DNA from: Balneolaceae bacterium
GTDB taxonomy: Bacteria > Bacteroidota > Rhodothermia > Balneolales > Balneolaceae
DNA: 10,487 nt
Assembly (NCBI GenBank): GCA_007127395.1
Contig: SKZL01000163.1
Location: 1-10,487, forward strand
Direction of reading: 5' to 3'
A program made the translations under genes and the position numbers. Numbering within the stretch: position 1 is the first letter of the stretch; each line of letters begins with the position of its first letter. The notes beneath the pieces are model-generated. The model did not search any database and had not been told where the DNA came from. It saw nothing but the letters and a program-made list of their open reading frames with translations. This document shows positions 1 to 8,419 of the stretch, in pieces.

Positions 1-37
1 TTACTTATATCACTACAGCAGCCTTTGAGAAAAAAAC

Positions 38-1501
38 TTAGAAAGTTGTGTAATCCTGTACAGCCGCCATCTCCACCATCAGGTCAAACAGATCCGTATT
101 GCGAACAAACGTTGGTATTTTATCACTACCGGGTCCCCAGGCAGCTAATTCCACATAATCAGATGTATGAGTTGTGGAGATAAAGTAGATCCCGTTGTAG
201 TTGGCCATAATCCCTGAAAACACTCCGGCCGCTCCCTGACGATTTCTGAAGGGTGCCCGAAAATCTCCGTTCAGAGCCTGAAAGGCCATGATTGCTTCCT
301 CTTCAGTGATTCTGGTATTGGATGCATACTCTATCAGTTCACGAACCCGATTTACGGTAATTCCATCATCAAGAGATGTGTCATCCCAGGACACATTTAG
401 CTGTCTGTGTACCCACTCAAAGCTATGTTTGTAATCCTTAATAGTATCCAGCATGATGGGTGACTGGCTGTAACCGGATCCGTAAGCACCCAATCCCGGA
501 TTTGCATTACCATGATCCGTGGTCAGAATAACCAGTGTATCGTCTCTCCCTTCGGTATAATCCATCACCACCTTGATTGCATCATCAAATGCGATCTGAT
601 CGTAAATGAGTCCGGACGGACAGTTTCCGTGAGCAGCGTGATCAACACGTCCTCCTTCGATCTGCAGAATAAAACCATTGTTGTTTTTGTCCAGTCGCTT
701 AAGCGCAGCATCTGTAAGTTCAGCCAGTGTCGGCACGCTTTCCTGCAACTCAGGCAAGCTCTTGTGATCTACACTATATGGCAGGTGTGAACCATAAAAA
801 GTACCCAGTATCTTTCCATTTTCTGATGCCCTGTTTAACTCCGCTTTCGACTTGACCACACTATATCCTTTCGATTCAAACTCTCCGAAAAGGTCTCTTT
901 CGTCACTTCTTGATTCTGATGAAAATTGCCTTTCACCGCCCCCCAGAAGAACATCATACTCTCTCTCCAGGTACTGAACCGCAATTTACTCTTCCATTCC
1001 TCTTTGAGGAACATTAACTGAAAAACCGGAAGGTGTTGCGTGGGTCAGGCGTGTTGTTGTCACCAGCCCTGTACCCTTGCCGGCGTCCCTGAAAATCAGA
1101 TTTATCGGTTTGATCGGTTCATCATTAGGCCCCCAGTTCAGCCCCCCGTTGTTGATCCTCTGCCCACAACCCCATGAAGAAGCAGCAGCAGCCGAGTCTG
1201 TAACAACAGAATCAAGAGAAGCCATATCCATCAACCCTCTATGATGCTCTTTATCCGACTCATAAAGCTTCATCCAATGAGTTTTTTCACCCGTTTCAGA
1301 TATTTTTATTTGATCTGCCAGTGCAAGAGTACCGGCACTCATTCCATCACTCACCAGAAAGATGACATTCTTTGCATCACCTGCTACAGATCTTTTTTTA
1401 GATTTTCGGGCTCCTCCACCCAATATTCCACTGCCAAGTGCAGCTGTTGAAAGGGCGCCGGTTTTTAGAAACTCTCTTCTGCTAAAATTCTTATAACTCA
1501 T
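38..1501 (-). pseudogene. Alkaline phosphatase, Tat-exported, interrupted by an in-frame TAA
   Basis: This is a periplasmic metal-dependent phosphomonoesterase of the alkaline phosphatase superfamily, which releases phosphate from organic esters. The frame runs 487 codons from ATG at 1499-1501 to TAA at 38-40. It is broken only by a TAA at 986-988 (codon 172). The N-terminus carries a twin-arginine signal (SRREFLK, residues 7-13) and a hydrophobic stretch. Visible catalytic residues are D52 (SDGMS), nucleophile S103 (TDSAAAA) and the THATP metal-site segment (153-157). After the stop, in the same frame, come EGGRVDHAAH (E282, D287, H291), TTDHGN (D329, H330) and TTHTSDY (H445). This order and spacing match E. 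coli PhoA (D51, S102, D327, H331, D369, H370, H412). Truncation at residue 171 would remove nearly all zinc ligands, so the product should be inactive unless the stop is read through. No in-frame ATG follows closely for a restart; the first plausible one is GTG at codon 215. The family assignment is firm. Whether it is a true pseudogene or a sequencing error is open. Confidence 0.88.
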
Positions 1502-1757
1502 AATTTGATGCTTAATTTGGTCGTTAATCTTTTCTGAGGATACAAAAAAGTTATTAAGGAAACATTAACTCAATCGAAAAAAACCGAATGAATGCCTATC
1601 AGCCGGCAAGAATCTTGAATGATAACTGTTCTCATTCCTCTTTCTTATATTAGTAAGACTCTTCTCTTCTGTTTTACTGTTTGAAAAGAAAACAGAGGTT
1701 AAAAATTTTATATAACTTAGAAAAACAAAACACATAACTAACGAACAAACTTGAAAT
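1502..1757. promoter_or_regulatory. Divergent AT-rich intergenic region
   Basis: This stretch separates the start of the minus-strand phosphatase from the start of the plus-strand S9 peptidase, so it must hold promoters firing in both directions unless the genes are read from elsewhere. It is very AT-rich, especially 1681-1757, and contains a TTGAAA hexamer at 1681-1686 and AT runs around 1700-1716. The spacing between these does not fit a clean sigma-70 promoter, and I find no exact Bacteroidota TAnnTTTG -7 box. Neither gene has a recognisable Shine-Dalgarno sequence; both have A/T-rich leaders. Promoter presence is inferred from the layout, not from a clear motif. Confidence 0.4.
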
Positions 1758-3836
1758 ATGGATTTATTCAAATTCGTTTCTTTAAAAACAGGAGCTCTCA
1801 AAAGAGGCGCATTCTCTTTTCTGGCCCTTACATTATTAATCTCCCTTTCACTGAATGCGCAAAACGGGGTCACGCCTGAACAGATTGCGGAGATGAAAGT
1901 TGTGACATCATCAACCATTTCGGATGATGGCAGTTACATTGCATATACAGTCAGCGTACCGGCAGATCCTTACACTGATAACTCACCGAACAGCAATCAC
2001 CTCTACATTCTCGATGTGGAAGAGGGAACTACGAAACCATACTATACATCCGGTTCAGTAGCATCCGTTCAGTTCCGGCCCGGCATGCAGACTGTTTCTT
2101 TCCTGACACAAAGAAGCGGCGACCAAACCCGCTCGCTTTTCGAGATCCCTGTAGATGGGGGAGAAGCTGTTAAATTGTTCAGTTTTGATCGAAATATCGT
2201 CTCTTACACCTGGCATCACGATGGTAATCATATCGCTTTTGTCGCTTTTGACGCAGCTGAATCCTCTGCCTCTCCACTGCCCTATAAGGCGGACGTTTTT
2301 GAAGAGAATCAACCACAACGCAGAGGTTTTATCACCAATGTTGCCCGTGATGATCATATTCCTCATCAAATTCAAATTGATGGATCCATTTACATGATTG
2401 CATGGAGCCCGGATGGCAGCCACCTGGCTGTTTCAGCTGCGCCCACGCCTACTGTAGATGATTCCTTTATGGCTCAACAGGTTTTTGTTGTAGAGTACCG
2501 CACTCGTGAGGTTGTTGCAGAGGTTAACAATGAGGGCAAACTGGGACAGATTGTATGGAGCCCTGATGGTGAGCGCCTGGCACTTCGGGCAGGAGCTAAT
2601 ATAAATGACCCCATTGATGGGCGAATTCTAATCGTCTCGGCACGGGGAGGTGTTCCTCAAATGATTGATGGTGACTTTGAAGGGAAATATGAGCAGATTG
2701 TCTGGGATGCCAATGACCGGATCCACTTCCTTGCGAGTGAAAGCACATCTGCAAGACTTGGATCAATTTCGATTGATGGCTCAAACAAAAACAGCTATTT
2801 CTTTACCGATGAGCATGCAATCAGCTCATTTTCCAGGAATAATGCAGGTGATTTTTCATTTGTGGCAAGCTCCCCTTCTCATCCAAATGAGGTACACTTT
2901 TTATCCTCAGCATCCGGCTCACAACCACAACGTTTGACCCATAACAATCTTTGGCTAAACAGTGTTGAACTGGGTGTGCAGGAGGTTGTCACTTATGAAG
3001 CCAGAGATGGTGAATTTATGATCGACGGCATGCTCATCTATCCGGTTGGATATGAGGCCGGTACCCGGGTGCCGGTTATCACGGTTGTTCATGGCGGGCC
3101 TGAAGCGCATTACAGCAATGGGTGGCTCACAGCTTACTCTATGCCGGGACAGATGGCAGCGGCCAAGGGTTACGCTGTTTTCTATCCAAACTATAGAGGC
3201 AGTACAGGGCGTGGAATTGACTTTATATTTAGTAGTCAGGCCGACCTTGCGGGTAAAGAGTTTGATGATGTTGTAGACGGTGTAGATTATCTGATCGACC
3301 AAGGTATTGCTGATCCCGATCGAATTGGCGTTACAGGTGGTTCTTATGGCGGTTACGCTTCAGCATGGATGAGTACTTACTATTCAGACCGTTTTGCCGC
3401 GGCTGTGATGTTTGTGGGTATCAGTAACAACCTCTCAAAGTGGGGAACAAGTGACATTCCTGAAGAACTCTATCTGGTTCACTCCAGAGAGCGGATGTGG
3501 GAATCAGATGCCAAATGGATGAATTATCTGAAAAGAAGCCCCGTCTATTGGGTTAGCAGAGCGCAAACCCCGATCCTGATCATGCATGGATCAAACGATA
3601 CCCGGGTTCACCCGGCGCAGTCGCTGGAGCTCTACAGGCATCTGAAGGTTCGGCGGCCGGAAGTTCCTGCACGATTGGTATTTTATCCGGGAGAAGGCCA
3701 TGGAAACTCTCGTGCTTCAGCCAAATTCGATTACAACTACAGAATGTTAGAGTGGTTCGATACATATCTGATGACTGGTGATGCCACTGCTGAAATGCCA
3801 AGCTGGGATTCACCGATACCGCCTAAGGAGCAGTAG
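1758..3836 (+). CDS. Secreted S9-family prolyl oligopeptidase-like serine peptidase
   Basis: This is a 692-residue exported serine peptidase of the S9 type (DPP IV / acylaminoacyl-peptidase-like), expected to cleave oligopeptides in the periplasm or outside the cell. A signal peptide is visible: basic residues up to K15/R16, a hydrophobic core at about 19-32, and a likely cleavage near LNA-Q (34-35). Residues about 45-420 have the repeated strand pattern of a TolB/WD40-like beta-propeller, including two SPDG turns (AWSPDGSHLAV and VWSPDGERLAL). The alpha/beta-hydrolase domain follows at about 430-680. It has the oxyanion-region HGGP (from H445), the nucleophile elbow GGSYGGYA (S529), HGSNDTRVHP (D614) and GEGHGN (H648), so the catalytic triad is complete. 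Length is normal for the family. The start at 1758 is chosen because it gives a complete signal peptide; there is no Shine-Dalgarno sequence. A hairpin terminator lies 22 bases after the stop, so it is probably transcribed alone. Exact peptide specificity cannot be read from the sequence. Confidence 0.93.
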   Translation: MDLFKFVSLKTGALKRGAFSFLALTLLISLSLNAQNGVTPEQIAEMKVVTSSTISDDGSYIAYTVSVPADPYTDNSPNSNHLYILDVEEGTTKPYYTSGSVASVQFRPGMQTVSFLTQRSGDQTRSLFEIPVDGGEAVKLFSFDRNIVSYTWHHDGNHIAFVAFDAAESSASPLPYKADVFEENQPQRRGFITNVARDDHIPHQIQIDGSIYMIAWSPDGSHLAVSAAPTPTVDDSFMAQQVFVVEYRTREVVAEVNNEGKLGQIVWSPDGERLALRAGANINDPIDGRILIVSARGGVPQMIDGDFEGKYEQIVWDANDRIHFLASESTSARLGSISIDGSNKNSYFFTDEHAISSFSRNNAGDFSFVASSPSHPNEVHFLSSASGSQPQRLTHNNLWLNSVELGVQEVVTYEARDGEFMIDGMLIYPVGYEAGTRVPVITVVHGGPEAHYSNGWLTAYSMPGQMAAAKGYAVFYPNYRGSTGRGIDFIFSSQADLAGKEFDDVVDGVDYLIDQGIADPDRIGVTGGSYGGYASAWMSTYYSDRFAAAVMFVGISNNLSKWGTSDIPEELYLVHSRERMWESDAKWMNYLKRSPVYWVSRAQTPILIMHGSNDTRVHPAQSLELYRHLKVRRPEVPARLVFYPGEGHGNSRASAKFDYNYRMLEWFDTYLMTGDATAEMPSWDSPIPPKEQ

Positions 3837-3858
3837 GTCCTCTATTCGTTATAAAAGT

Positions 3859-3886
3859 AAAAAGGCCGGAAATACCGGCCTTTTTT
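3859..3886 (+). terminator. Rho-independent terminator after the S9 peptidase
   Basis: An 11-bp perfect stem pairs 3859-3869 with 3875-3885 around a 5-base AAATA loop. The core is AAAGGCCGG / CCGGCCTTT and it runs straight into a T tract (3881-3886). The GC-rich core followed by Ts is the classic intrinsic terminator. The A run on the left arm would let it work on the opposite strand too, but no minus-strand gene ends here. Confidence 0.92.
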
Positions 3887-3967
3887 ATATCTCTGTAAAT
3901 TGTTGCATCTTTATTTATAAGTTGATTCAAATGGAGCATAGCCCCGCGCCTTCATCACAATGAATTC

Positions 3968-5587
3968 ATGAAACCGAAAAAAGCCCCTGCCACTTCTTCC
4001 GATAAAAAGAAATGGGCAGTGATCCTAGTCATTCTCTTTATCTTTGTGATCATCGGTTCATTTTTCCTCCTCATTCATCACGCTGAAAAACGAGTTGAGC
4101 AGGCAATCATTGAACGATTAAATAGTGAATTGAGCGATGGATCAGAGATCATTATCGAACATTTTAACCTCTCTCTGTTTCCTCTTGGTATAACTGCAAA
4201 AAATATAGAACTGCATCATCATATCTCTTTTGAAGAGAGAGAGCCCCGGAAACAGTTGGACCTTCTTCGTTCCCTGAAAATTCAAGAGTTTTCTCTTAAA
4301 AAATTCCACTTATGGCGCTATATCAAAGATAAACATGTTGAATTAGACAATGTTATTATCATTGGAGCTGAAACGGAAGTGGTTTTAGGATTAGAGATAG
4401 AGTCCAGCGGATCCGAAGCTGAAGAGTCAATGCCACCCATATTTATATCGGAATTTCAACTCATAGAAAGTGATCTTTTTATATTCCAGACCCCTGTCGG
4501 TGAAAGAACCAATCTGAAACTTGGTAACTATTCAGTTTATCTGACGGATATTGAGTTCTCTGATCATAATTTTAAAGAAAATCCGAAATTTGAAGGTTTT
4601 GATCTGCAGGTTCAAAAACTGGATTATTTTTTTCAAAATGGGCAATATGAGCTGCAGGCGGATTCAATGCATATAAATAGTTTCGACAGTCAGTTACAAT
4701 TCAAAAATGCCCACTTGAAACCGCTAATGAGCGCTACTGAATTAGCAGATAAAATAGGGCACCAGCTCGATCGCTTTGACATAAAACTATCTCATTTTTT
4801 AATGAAAGAGTTCGATCTTAAAGGGTGGCTCTCTGATGGGCAGATAAACGCATCCAATATTGAGTTAACCGAACCTACGGTTTATATTGACAGAGATAAA
4901 TCCTATCCAAGAAGAGAACGAAATGAAGATCGAATCCTGCCGGCTATTCAGTTCAAACAGTTGGATATACCGGTTCAAATCGACACCATCCATGCGATCA
5001 ACGGATCTCTCAAATACCATGAAATATTCTCTGAAGATGGACGAGAAGGTTTTGTACAGTTTGATGATATTGATCTGAAAGTATCCCCTTTTCAGAATAC
5101 TTCCCAAGAGGATTCTCTGTTTGTTCGGGCTGAAGCACAATTTATGGATAGTGCGCAACTAAATCTCAACATTGACTTTTCCCTGGGGAGTGATGGGGCT
5201 CACATTGTCAGCGGCACTCTTGGCACGATGGATCTGAGCTCGCTGAATGAGCCTCTGGATGAGTTGATTTTAATGAGGATTGGTAGCGGGCAGCTGGATC
5301 AGTTAAACTTTTGGTTTTATGCAGATAACAACGCTTCCGCCGGTAATGTGATCATGATTTACAGGAATCTTGAAGTACGATATTTTGATGATGAAGAGAC
5401 AAGAGAACGAAGGAGAGATCGTTTTAGATCTTTCATTGCCAATACGTTTGTAATACGTTCAAACAATACGTCTGATAACCCTCGCACGGGAGAAATTCAA
5501 TACGACCGTGATCCCGAGAGATCTATGTTCAGTTATTGGCTGCGTTCACTGGCTACCGGACTGGAGGAGACAGTTAAAAGACTATAA
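3968..5587 (+). CDS. Membrane-anchored AsmA-like envelope protein of unknown function
   Basis: The product has 539 residues. A short, lysine-rich cytoplasmic tail (residues 1-16) precedes one strong membrane helix at about 17-38, and the rest is predicted to lie in the periplasm. The segment just after the helix (a VEQAIIERL helix, then strands ending FNLSLFPLGITAKNIEL) resembles the opening of AsmA/DUF748-type proteins. The body is a long series of short alternating strands of the form xLxLxxIxI, as in beta-taco or AsmA-like repeats. Near the C-terminus a segment reading IMIYRNLEVRYFD, then NTFVIRSNN, an arginine-rich RTGEIQYDRDPERS and FSYWLRSLATGL resembles the ending of large hypothetical Bacteroidota proteins. 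No enzyme motif is visible. AsmA-family relatives affect outer-membrane lipid transport and assembly, so a similar envelope role is inferred but not shown. There is no clear ribosome-binding site. The gene follows a terminator, so it should have its own promoter within 3887-3967, and may be co-transcribed with the kinase gene 93 bases downstream. Confidence 0.8.
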   Translation: MKPKKAPATSSDKKKWAVILVILFIFVIIGSFFLLIHHAEKRVEQAIIERLNSELSDGSEIIIEHFNLSLFPLGITAKNIELHHHISFEEREPRKQLDLLRSLKIQEFSLKKFHLWRYIKDKHVELDNVIIIGAETEVVLGLEIESSGSEAEESMPPIFISEFQLIESDLFIFQTPVGERTNLKLGNYSVYLTDIEFSDHNFKENPKFEGFDLQVQKLDYFFQNGQYELQADSMHINSFDSQLQFKNAHLKPLMSATELADKIGHQLDRFDIKLSHFLMKEFDLKGWLSDGQINASNIELTEPTVYIDRDKSYPRRERNEDRILPAIQFKQLDIPVQIDTIHAINGSLKYHEIFSEDGREGFVQFDDIDLKVSPFQNTSQEDSLFVRAEAQFMDSAQLNLNIDFSLGSDGAHIVSGTLGTMDLSSLNEPLDELILMRIGSGQLDQLNFWFYADNNASAGNVIMIYRNLEVRYFDDEETRERRRDRFRSFIANTFVIRSNNTSDNPRTGEIQYDRDPERSMFSYWLRSLATGLEETVKRL

Positions 5588-5680
5588 GTTTTACACGGAC
5601 GAATTAAATCATGCATTTTGATCATAAAAGTCGCAAATTAATAGCATTAATCATGAGAATTTGAAGTTACAGAAGCCCTG
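5588..5680 (+). promoter_or_regulatory. Leader upstream of the TPR-histidine kinase gene; weak promoter candidate
   Basis: No terminator follows the AsmA-like gene, so readthrough into the kinase is possible. A weak sigma-70-like pair is present: TTGATC at 5618-5623 and TAGCAT at 5642-5647 with an 18-base gap. A small inverted repeat, ATTAAT-AGC-ATTAAT (5637-5651), overlaps the second element and could be a protein site or chance in AT-rich DNA. No Shine-Dalgarno sequence precedes the ATG at 5681. Confidence 0.25.
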
Positions 5681-7783
5681 ATGGCAACGCTTAATAAGAT
5701 TTCACTCTACATATCGCTGATTTCGATCTTTTTTCTACTCTGCTTTCACCAACCATCGATTGCGAATCAATCACAAATGAATGAGCAGCCTGTTAGAGAT
5801 CAAGATTACCTGAATTCATTGAATGAACGAATTGATCGCCTGATTACACGGGGAGAAATGGATTCTGTACAGATATTTATTGATGAGGCTCTCCAGCTGG
5901 CTCGCTTGCTGAATGATCGGGATGGGGAAGCACATGCATTCGTAAATCTTGGCAATTATTACCTTGATCGGTTAATGCCGGATTCTGCTCTCGTTAGTAT
6001 TGAAGAGCCCTATTCAAGGCTTTCTGATACCTCAAAGGGCTTAGAGCTGGGCAATGCCGTGGCAAATGCCTATTTAAGGAAGGGTGACCCCGCAAGATCG
6101 CTACTTATTCAACAAGAACTACTGGAGAGGGCCCGCATTAGTAATAATCAAAGGATGATTGCCGGAATTTCACATAATATGGGCATCAACTACGCCTCTT
6201 TGGGTGATTACACTTCAGCTATTGACTCCTATCTGGGTAGCCTCCAAATGGCAGAAGAGATGGCAGATACCTCGATTATGATTGTGACTTTGGACAATCT
6301 GGGGGGGCTGAACAGTACGACCGGTAATCTGGAACTTGCTGAAAGGTACATTTCTGATGCGCTTGAACTGGCCATTGCGATTGGTAATGTTAGAAACCAG
6401 CTAACCAGCCACCTGAATTTAGCGATTGTCAATAATCAAACAGAAAACTATTCTGCGGCAGAACAAAATTTGCTGCGAGTTATTGAAATTGCAAACCAGA
6501 TGGGTATCCAATTCTCTGTGATTCAGGCCTATAACAATTTAGGGGATACCTACAGAGGAATGGGCGACTATGAGAGGTCCCTTGGGATGTATGAAGAGTC
6601 GCTGCGGATGAGTCGCGAAAACAATATCACTCCAGGGGTATATTTCAACCTGCTGGGCCTCGCAAGGCTTTATGATGAAATGGGTGATTTAAACCGTTCG
6701 ATTGAGTTTTATGAAGATGCCCGGGAATACGCTTCCTTCTTTCCAACTACTGAACAGTTAATCCCTGTACTGAATAGTCTTGCCGAGCTCTATGCCCAAA
6801 TAGGTGATACTACTCTGGCTTTCTCTGCCTTGTCCAGATACAGTGCCATACAGGACTCATTGAGTCAAACTGAAAGGGACCAGGCTGTCTCAAGGCAAGA
6901 GGTTTTGCTTGGCCTTAGAGTAGAACGAGAGACGCGGGAAATTGCTGAAGAAGCGCTCCTTCAGGAGAGGAGAAGTAATTTTATCATCACTACCCTTCTT
7001 TTTGTTCTTCTGGTCATATTGGCCGGATTGATCTTTCTGTTTGTTAAGAAACATAAAGCAAACAAACTTCTCAGAGTAAGAACGGAGGAGCTTGCGAAAG
7101 CGAATCAGGATAAAGATAAACTTTTATCACTCCTCTCTCATGATCTGAGAACGCCTCTTTCCGGACTTCAAGGAGTTATTGAATTGATTCGCTATAGTCA
7201 TATTGATAAAAATGAATTAAAAACCTCCCTGGATCACATAGACGCAACTCTTCAAAAAGAGATTAATACCCTAACCAACTATTTGCAGTGGGCAAAAAAC
7301 CAGAAATTCGGAATTAAAGTGCAACTTGAGTCTGTAAATCTCTTTGATTTAGTGAAAGATGTTATAGATGAATCCATCAAAATCGCGCAGAAGAAGGGAG
7401 TCACCATTCAGAACAGATTACCGGAGGACCTTACTGTTCTTGCAGATAGTCAGATGACCACCATAATTCTCAGAAATCTTCTATCAAATGCAATTAAATA
7501 TACCCGGGGGGATGACCAGATTCTATTGGATGCAACTATTGATCAAGAAAACAATAGTGTGACCCTGAAGGTGAAGGATCACGGCATGGGGATTAATCCA
7601 AAAATAAAAGATCATATTTTTGAGACCTTTCATAGCAGTGAAGAGGGTACTGATGGAGAAACCGGTACCGGTCTTGGATTGTCAATATGTAAGGAATTTG
7701 CAGAAAAACAGAATATCGGTATCCATTTTGAAAGTGAGCAGGGCAAGGGCACTACTTTCTACATTACATTCAAAATAAGCTGA
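5681..7783 (+). CDS. TPR-repeat sensor histidine kinase
   Basis: This 700-residue protein is a membrane sensor kinase that should autophosphorylate on histidine and pass the phosphate to a response regulator. Residues 1-29 form a signal peptide or N-terminal membrane anchor. Residues about 45-400 contain roughly seven TPR-like helical repeats (for example YNNLGDTYRGMGDYERSL and LNSLAELYAQIGDTTLA), placed in the periplasm. A helical, charged stretch at about 395-430 leads into a membrane helix at 434-455, then a short coiled linker. The HisKA domain has the H-box SHDLRTP with H487. The HATPase domain has the N-box LRNLLSNAIKYT (N603), the G1 box DHGMGI (D633), an F-box region (IFETFHSS) and the G2 box TGTGLGLSI (G662-G666). 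All catalytic boxes are present, so the kinase should be active. No receiver domain is fused and no response regulator is encoded in the window, so it is an orphan here. The TPR-membrane-kinase plan is common in Bacteroidota. The signal it senses is unknown. Confidence 0.93.
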   Translation: MATLNKISLYISLISIFFLLCFHQPSIANQSQMNEQPVRDQDYLNSLNERIDRLITRGEMDSVQIFIDEALQLARLLNDRDGEAHAFVNLGNYYLDRLMPDSALVSIEEPYSRLSDTSKGLELGNAVANAYLRKGDPARSLLIQQELLERARISNNQRMIAGISHNMGINYASLGDYTSAIDSYLGSLQMAEEMADTSIMIVTLDNLGGLNSTTGNLELAERYISDALELAIAIGNVRNQLTSHLNLAIVNNQTENYSAAEQNLLRVIEIANQMGIQFSVIQAYNNLGDTYRGMGDYERSLGMYEESLRMSRENNITPGVYFNLLGLARLYDEMGDLNRSIEFYEDAREYASFFPTTEQLIPVLNSLAELYAQIGDTTLAFSALSRYSAIQDSLSQTERDQAVSRQEVLLGLRVERETREIAEEALLQERRSNFIITTLLFVLLVILAGLIFLFVKKHKANKLLRVRTEELAKANQDKDKLLSLLSHDLRTPLSGLQGVIELIRYSHIDKNELKTSLDHIDATLQKEINTLTNYLQWAKNQKFGIKVQLESVNLFDLVKDVIDESIKIAQKKGVTIQNRLPEDLTVLADSQMTTIILRNLLSNAIKYTRGDDQILLDATIDQENNSVTLKVKDHGMGINPKIKDHIFETFHSSEEGTDGETGTGLGLSICKEFAEKQNIGIHFESEQGKGTTFYITFKIS

Positions 7784-7786
7784 TTT

Positions 7787-8401
7787 TCAAATCTCTTCTC
7801 TGAGCCTCTGCAGATACTGATGCATGAATTCTACTCTTTTTTCGGCCTCTTTTTTGGCACTATCTGTATTGAGCAGCTCCTTTAGCTTAAAGAGTTTTGT
7901 ATAGAAATGATCGATCGTCCACAATTGATCATCAGGCTCACTGTTGTCACAAAATGGATCCTTCGGATTATAAATAGGGCGGTTTAAAAGCCCGCCTATC
8001 ATAAAGCATCTGGCGATCCCAACGGCACCCAGTGCATCCAGACGATCTGCATCTTGCACAATTTTTGCCTCAATAGTACAGGGAGTAATTCCGGATGAGA
8101 AGCTGTGGGCTTCAATCGCGTGACGTACTTTCTCAATTTTCTTTTCATCAAATTGTATTGATTTTAAAAATTGTCCCGCTTTTTCTGCCGCAAGAGTTGA
8201 TGATCTTTTCTTGTCCGGATGATCTTTTGGCAGGCTTACACAGTCATGAAGCCACGCAGCAGCAATCACAATTTCTCTGTCTGCGTTTTCTGATTTCAGT
8301 AATCTCTTTGCATTGCTAACCACCCTCTCAATGTGAGCCATACCGTGAGCCGCATCAAAATCTGACAATCCGTCAAGGAATTTTCTGTATTCATCTTCCA
8401 T
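7787..8401 (-). CDS. HD-domain metal-dependent phosphohydrolase (YedJ/YpgQ-like)
   Basis: This 204-residue soluble protein belongs to the HD superfamily of metal-dependent phosphohydrolases. Metal-binding positions are visible in order: H23 (AHGMAHIERV), H52-D53 (WLHDCV), H99 (AIEAHSFS) and the QDADRLDALG segment (D117, D119), which is typical of the YedJ/YpgQ group. Length matches that group (about 200-230 residues). B. subtilis YpgQ has been described as a nucleotide pyrophosphohydrolase; whether this protein has that activity is inference. There is no signal peptide, so it acts in the cytoplasm. It starts 18 bases after the sulfurtransferase stop on the same strand and is probably co-transcribed with it. 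Its stop lies 3 bases from the stop of the convergent kinase gene. Confidence 0.88.
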   Translation of the reverse strand: MEDEYRKFLDGLSDFDAAHGMAHIERVVSNAKRLLKSENADREIVIAAAWLHDCVSLPKDHPDKKRSSTLAAEKAGQFLKSIQFDEKKIEKVRHAIEAHSFSSGITPCTIEAKIVQDADRLDALGAVGIARCFMIGGLLNRPIYNPKDPFCDNSEPDDQLWTIDHFYTKLFKLKELLNTDSAKKEAEKRVEFMHQYLQRLREEI

Positions 8402-8419
8402 CTCTAATCATCCGGAATT

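Noticed and set aside
1..37. Stretch after the phosphatase stop, checked for a terminator on the minus strand
   Set aside because: A T run follows the stop on the minus strand, but no stem precedes it, so no terminator is called.
1607..1617. Short palindrome CAAGA-A-TCTTG in the divergent region
   Set aside because: Five-base arms are too short to separate from chance in this composition.
1565..1918. A 117-codon minus-strand frame crossing the divergent region and the S9 signal peptide
   Set aside because: It overlaps the start of the well-supported S9 peptidase on the opposite strand, has no family likeness, and part of it lies in AT-rich promoter DNA.
3960..3971. A three-codon mini-ORF (ATG AAT TCA TGA) whose stop overlaps the start codon of the AsmA-like gene
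   Set aside because: The arrangement could suggest translational coupling, but there is no ribosome-binding site and such tiny frames are common by chance.
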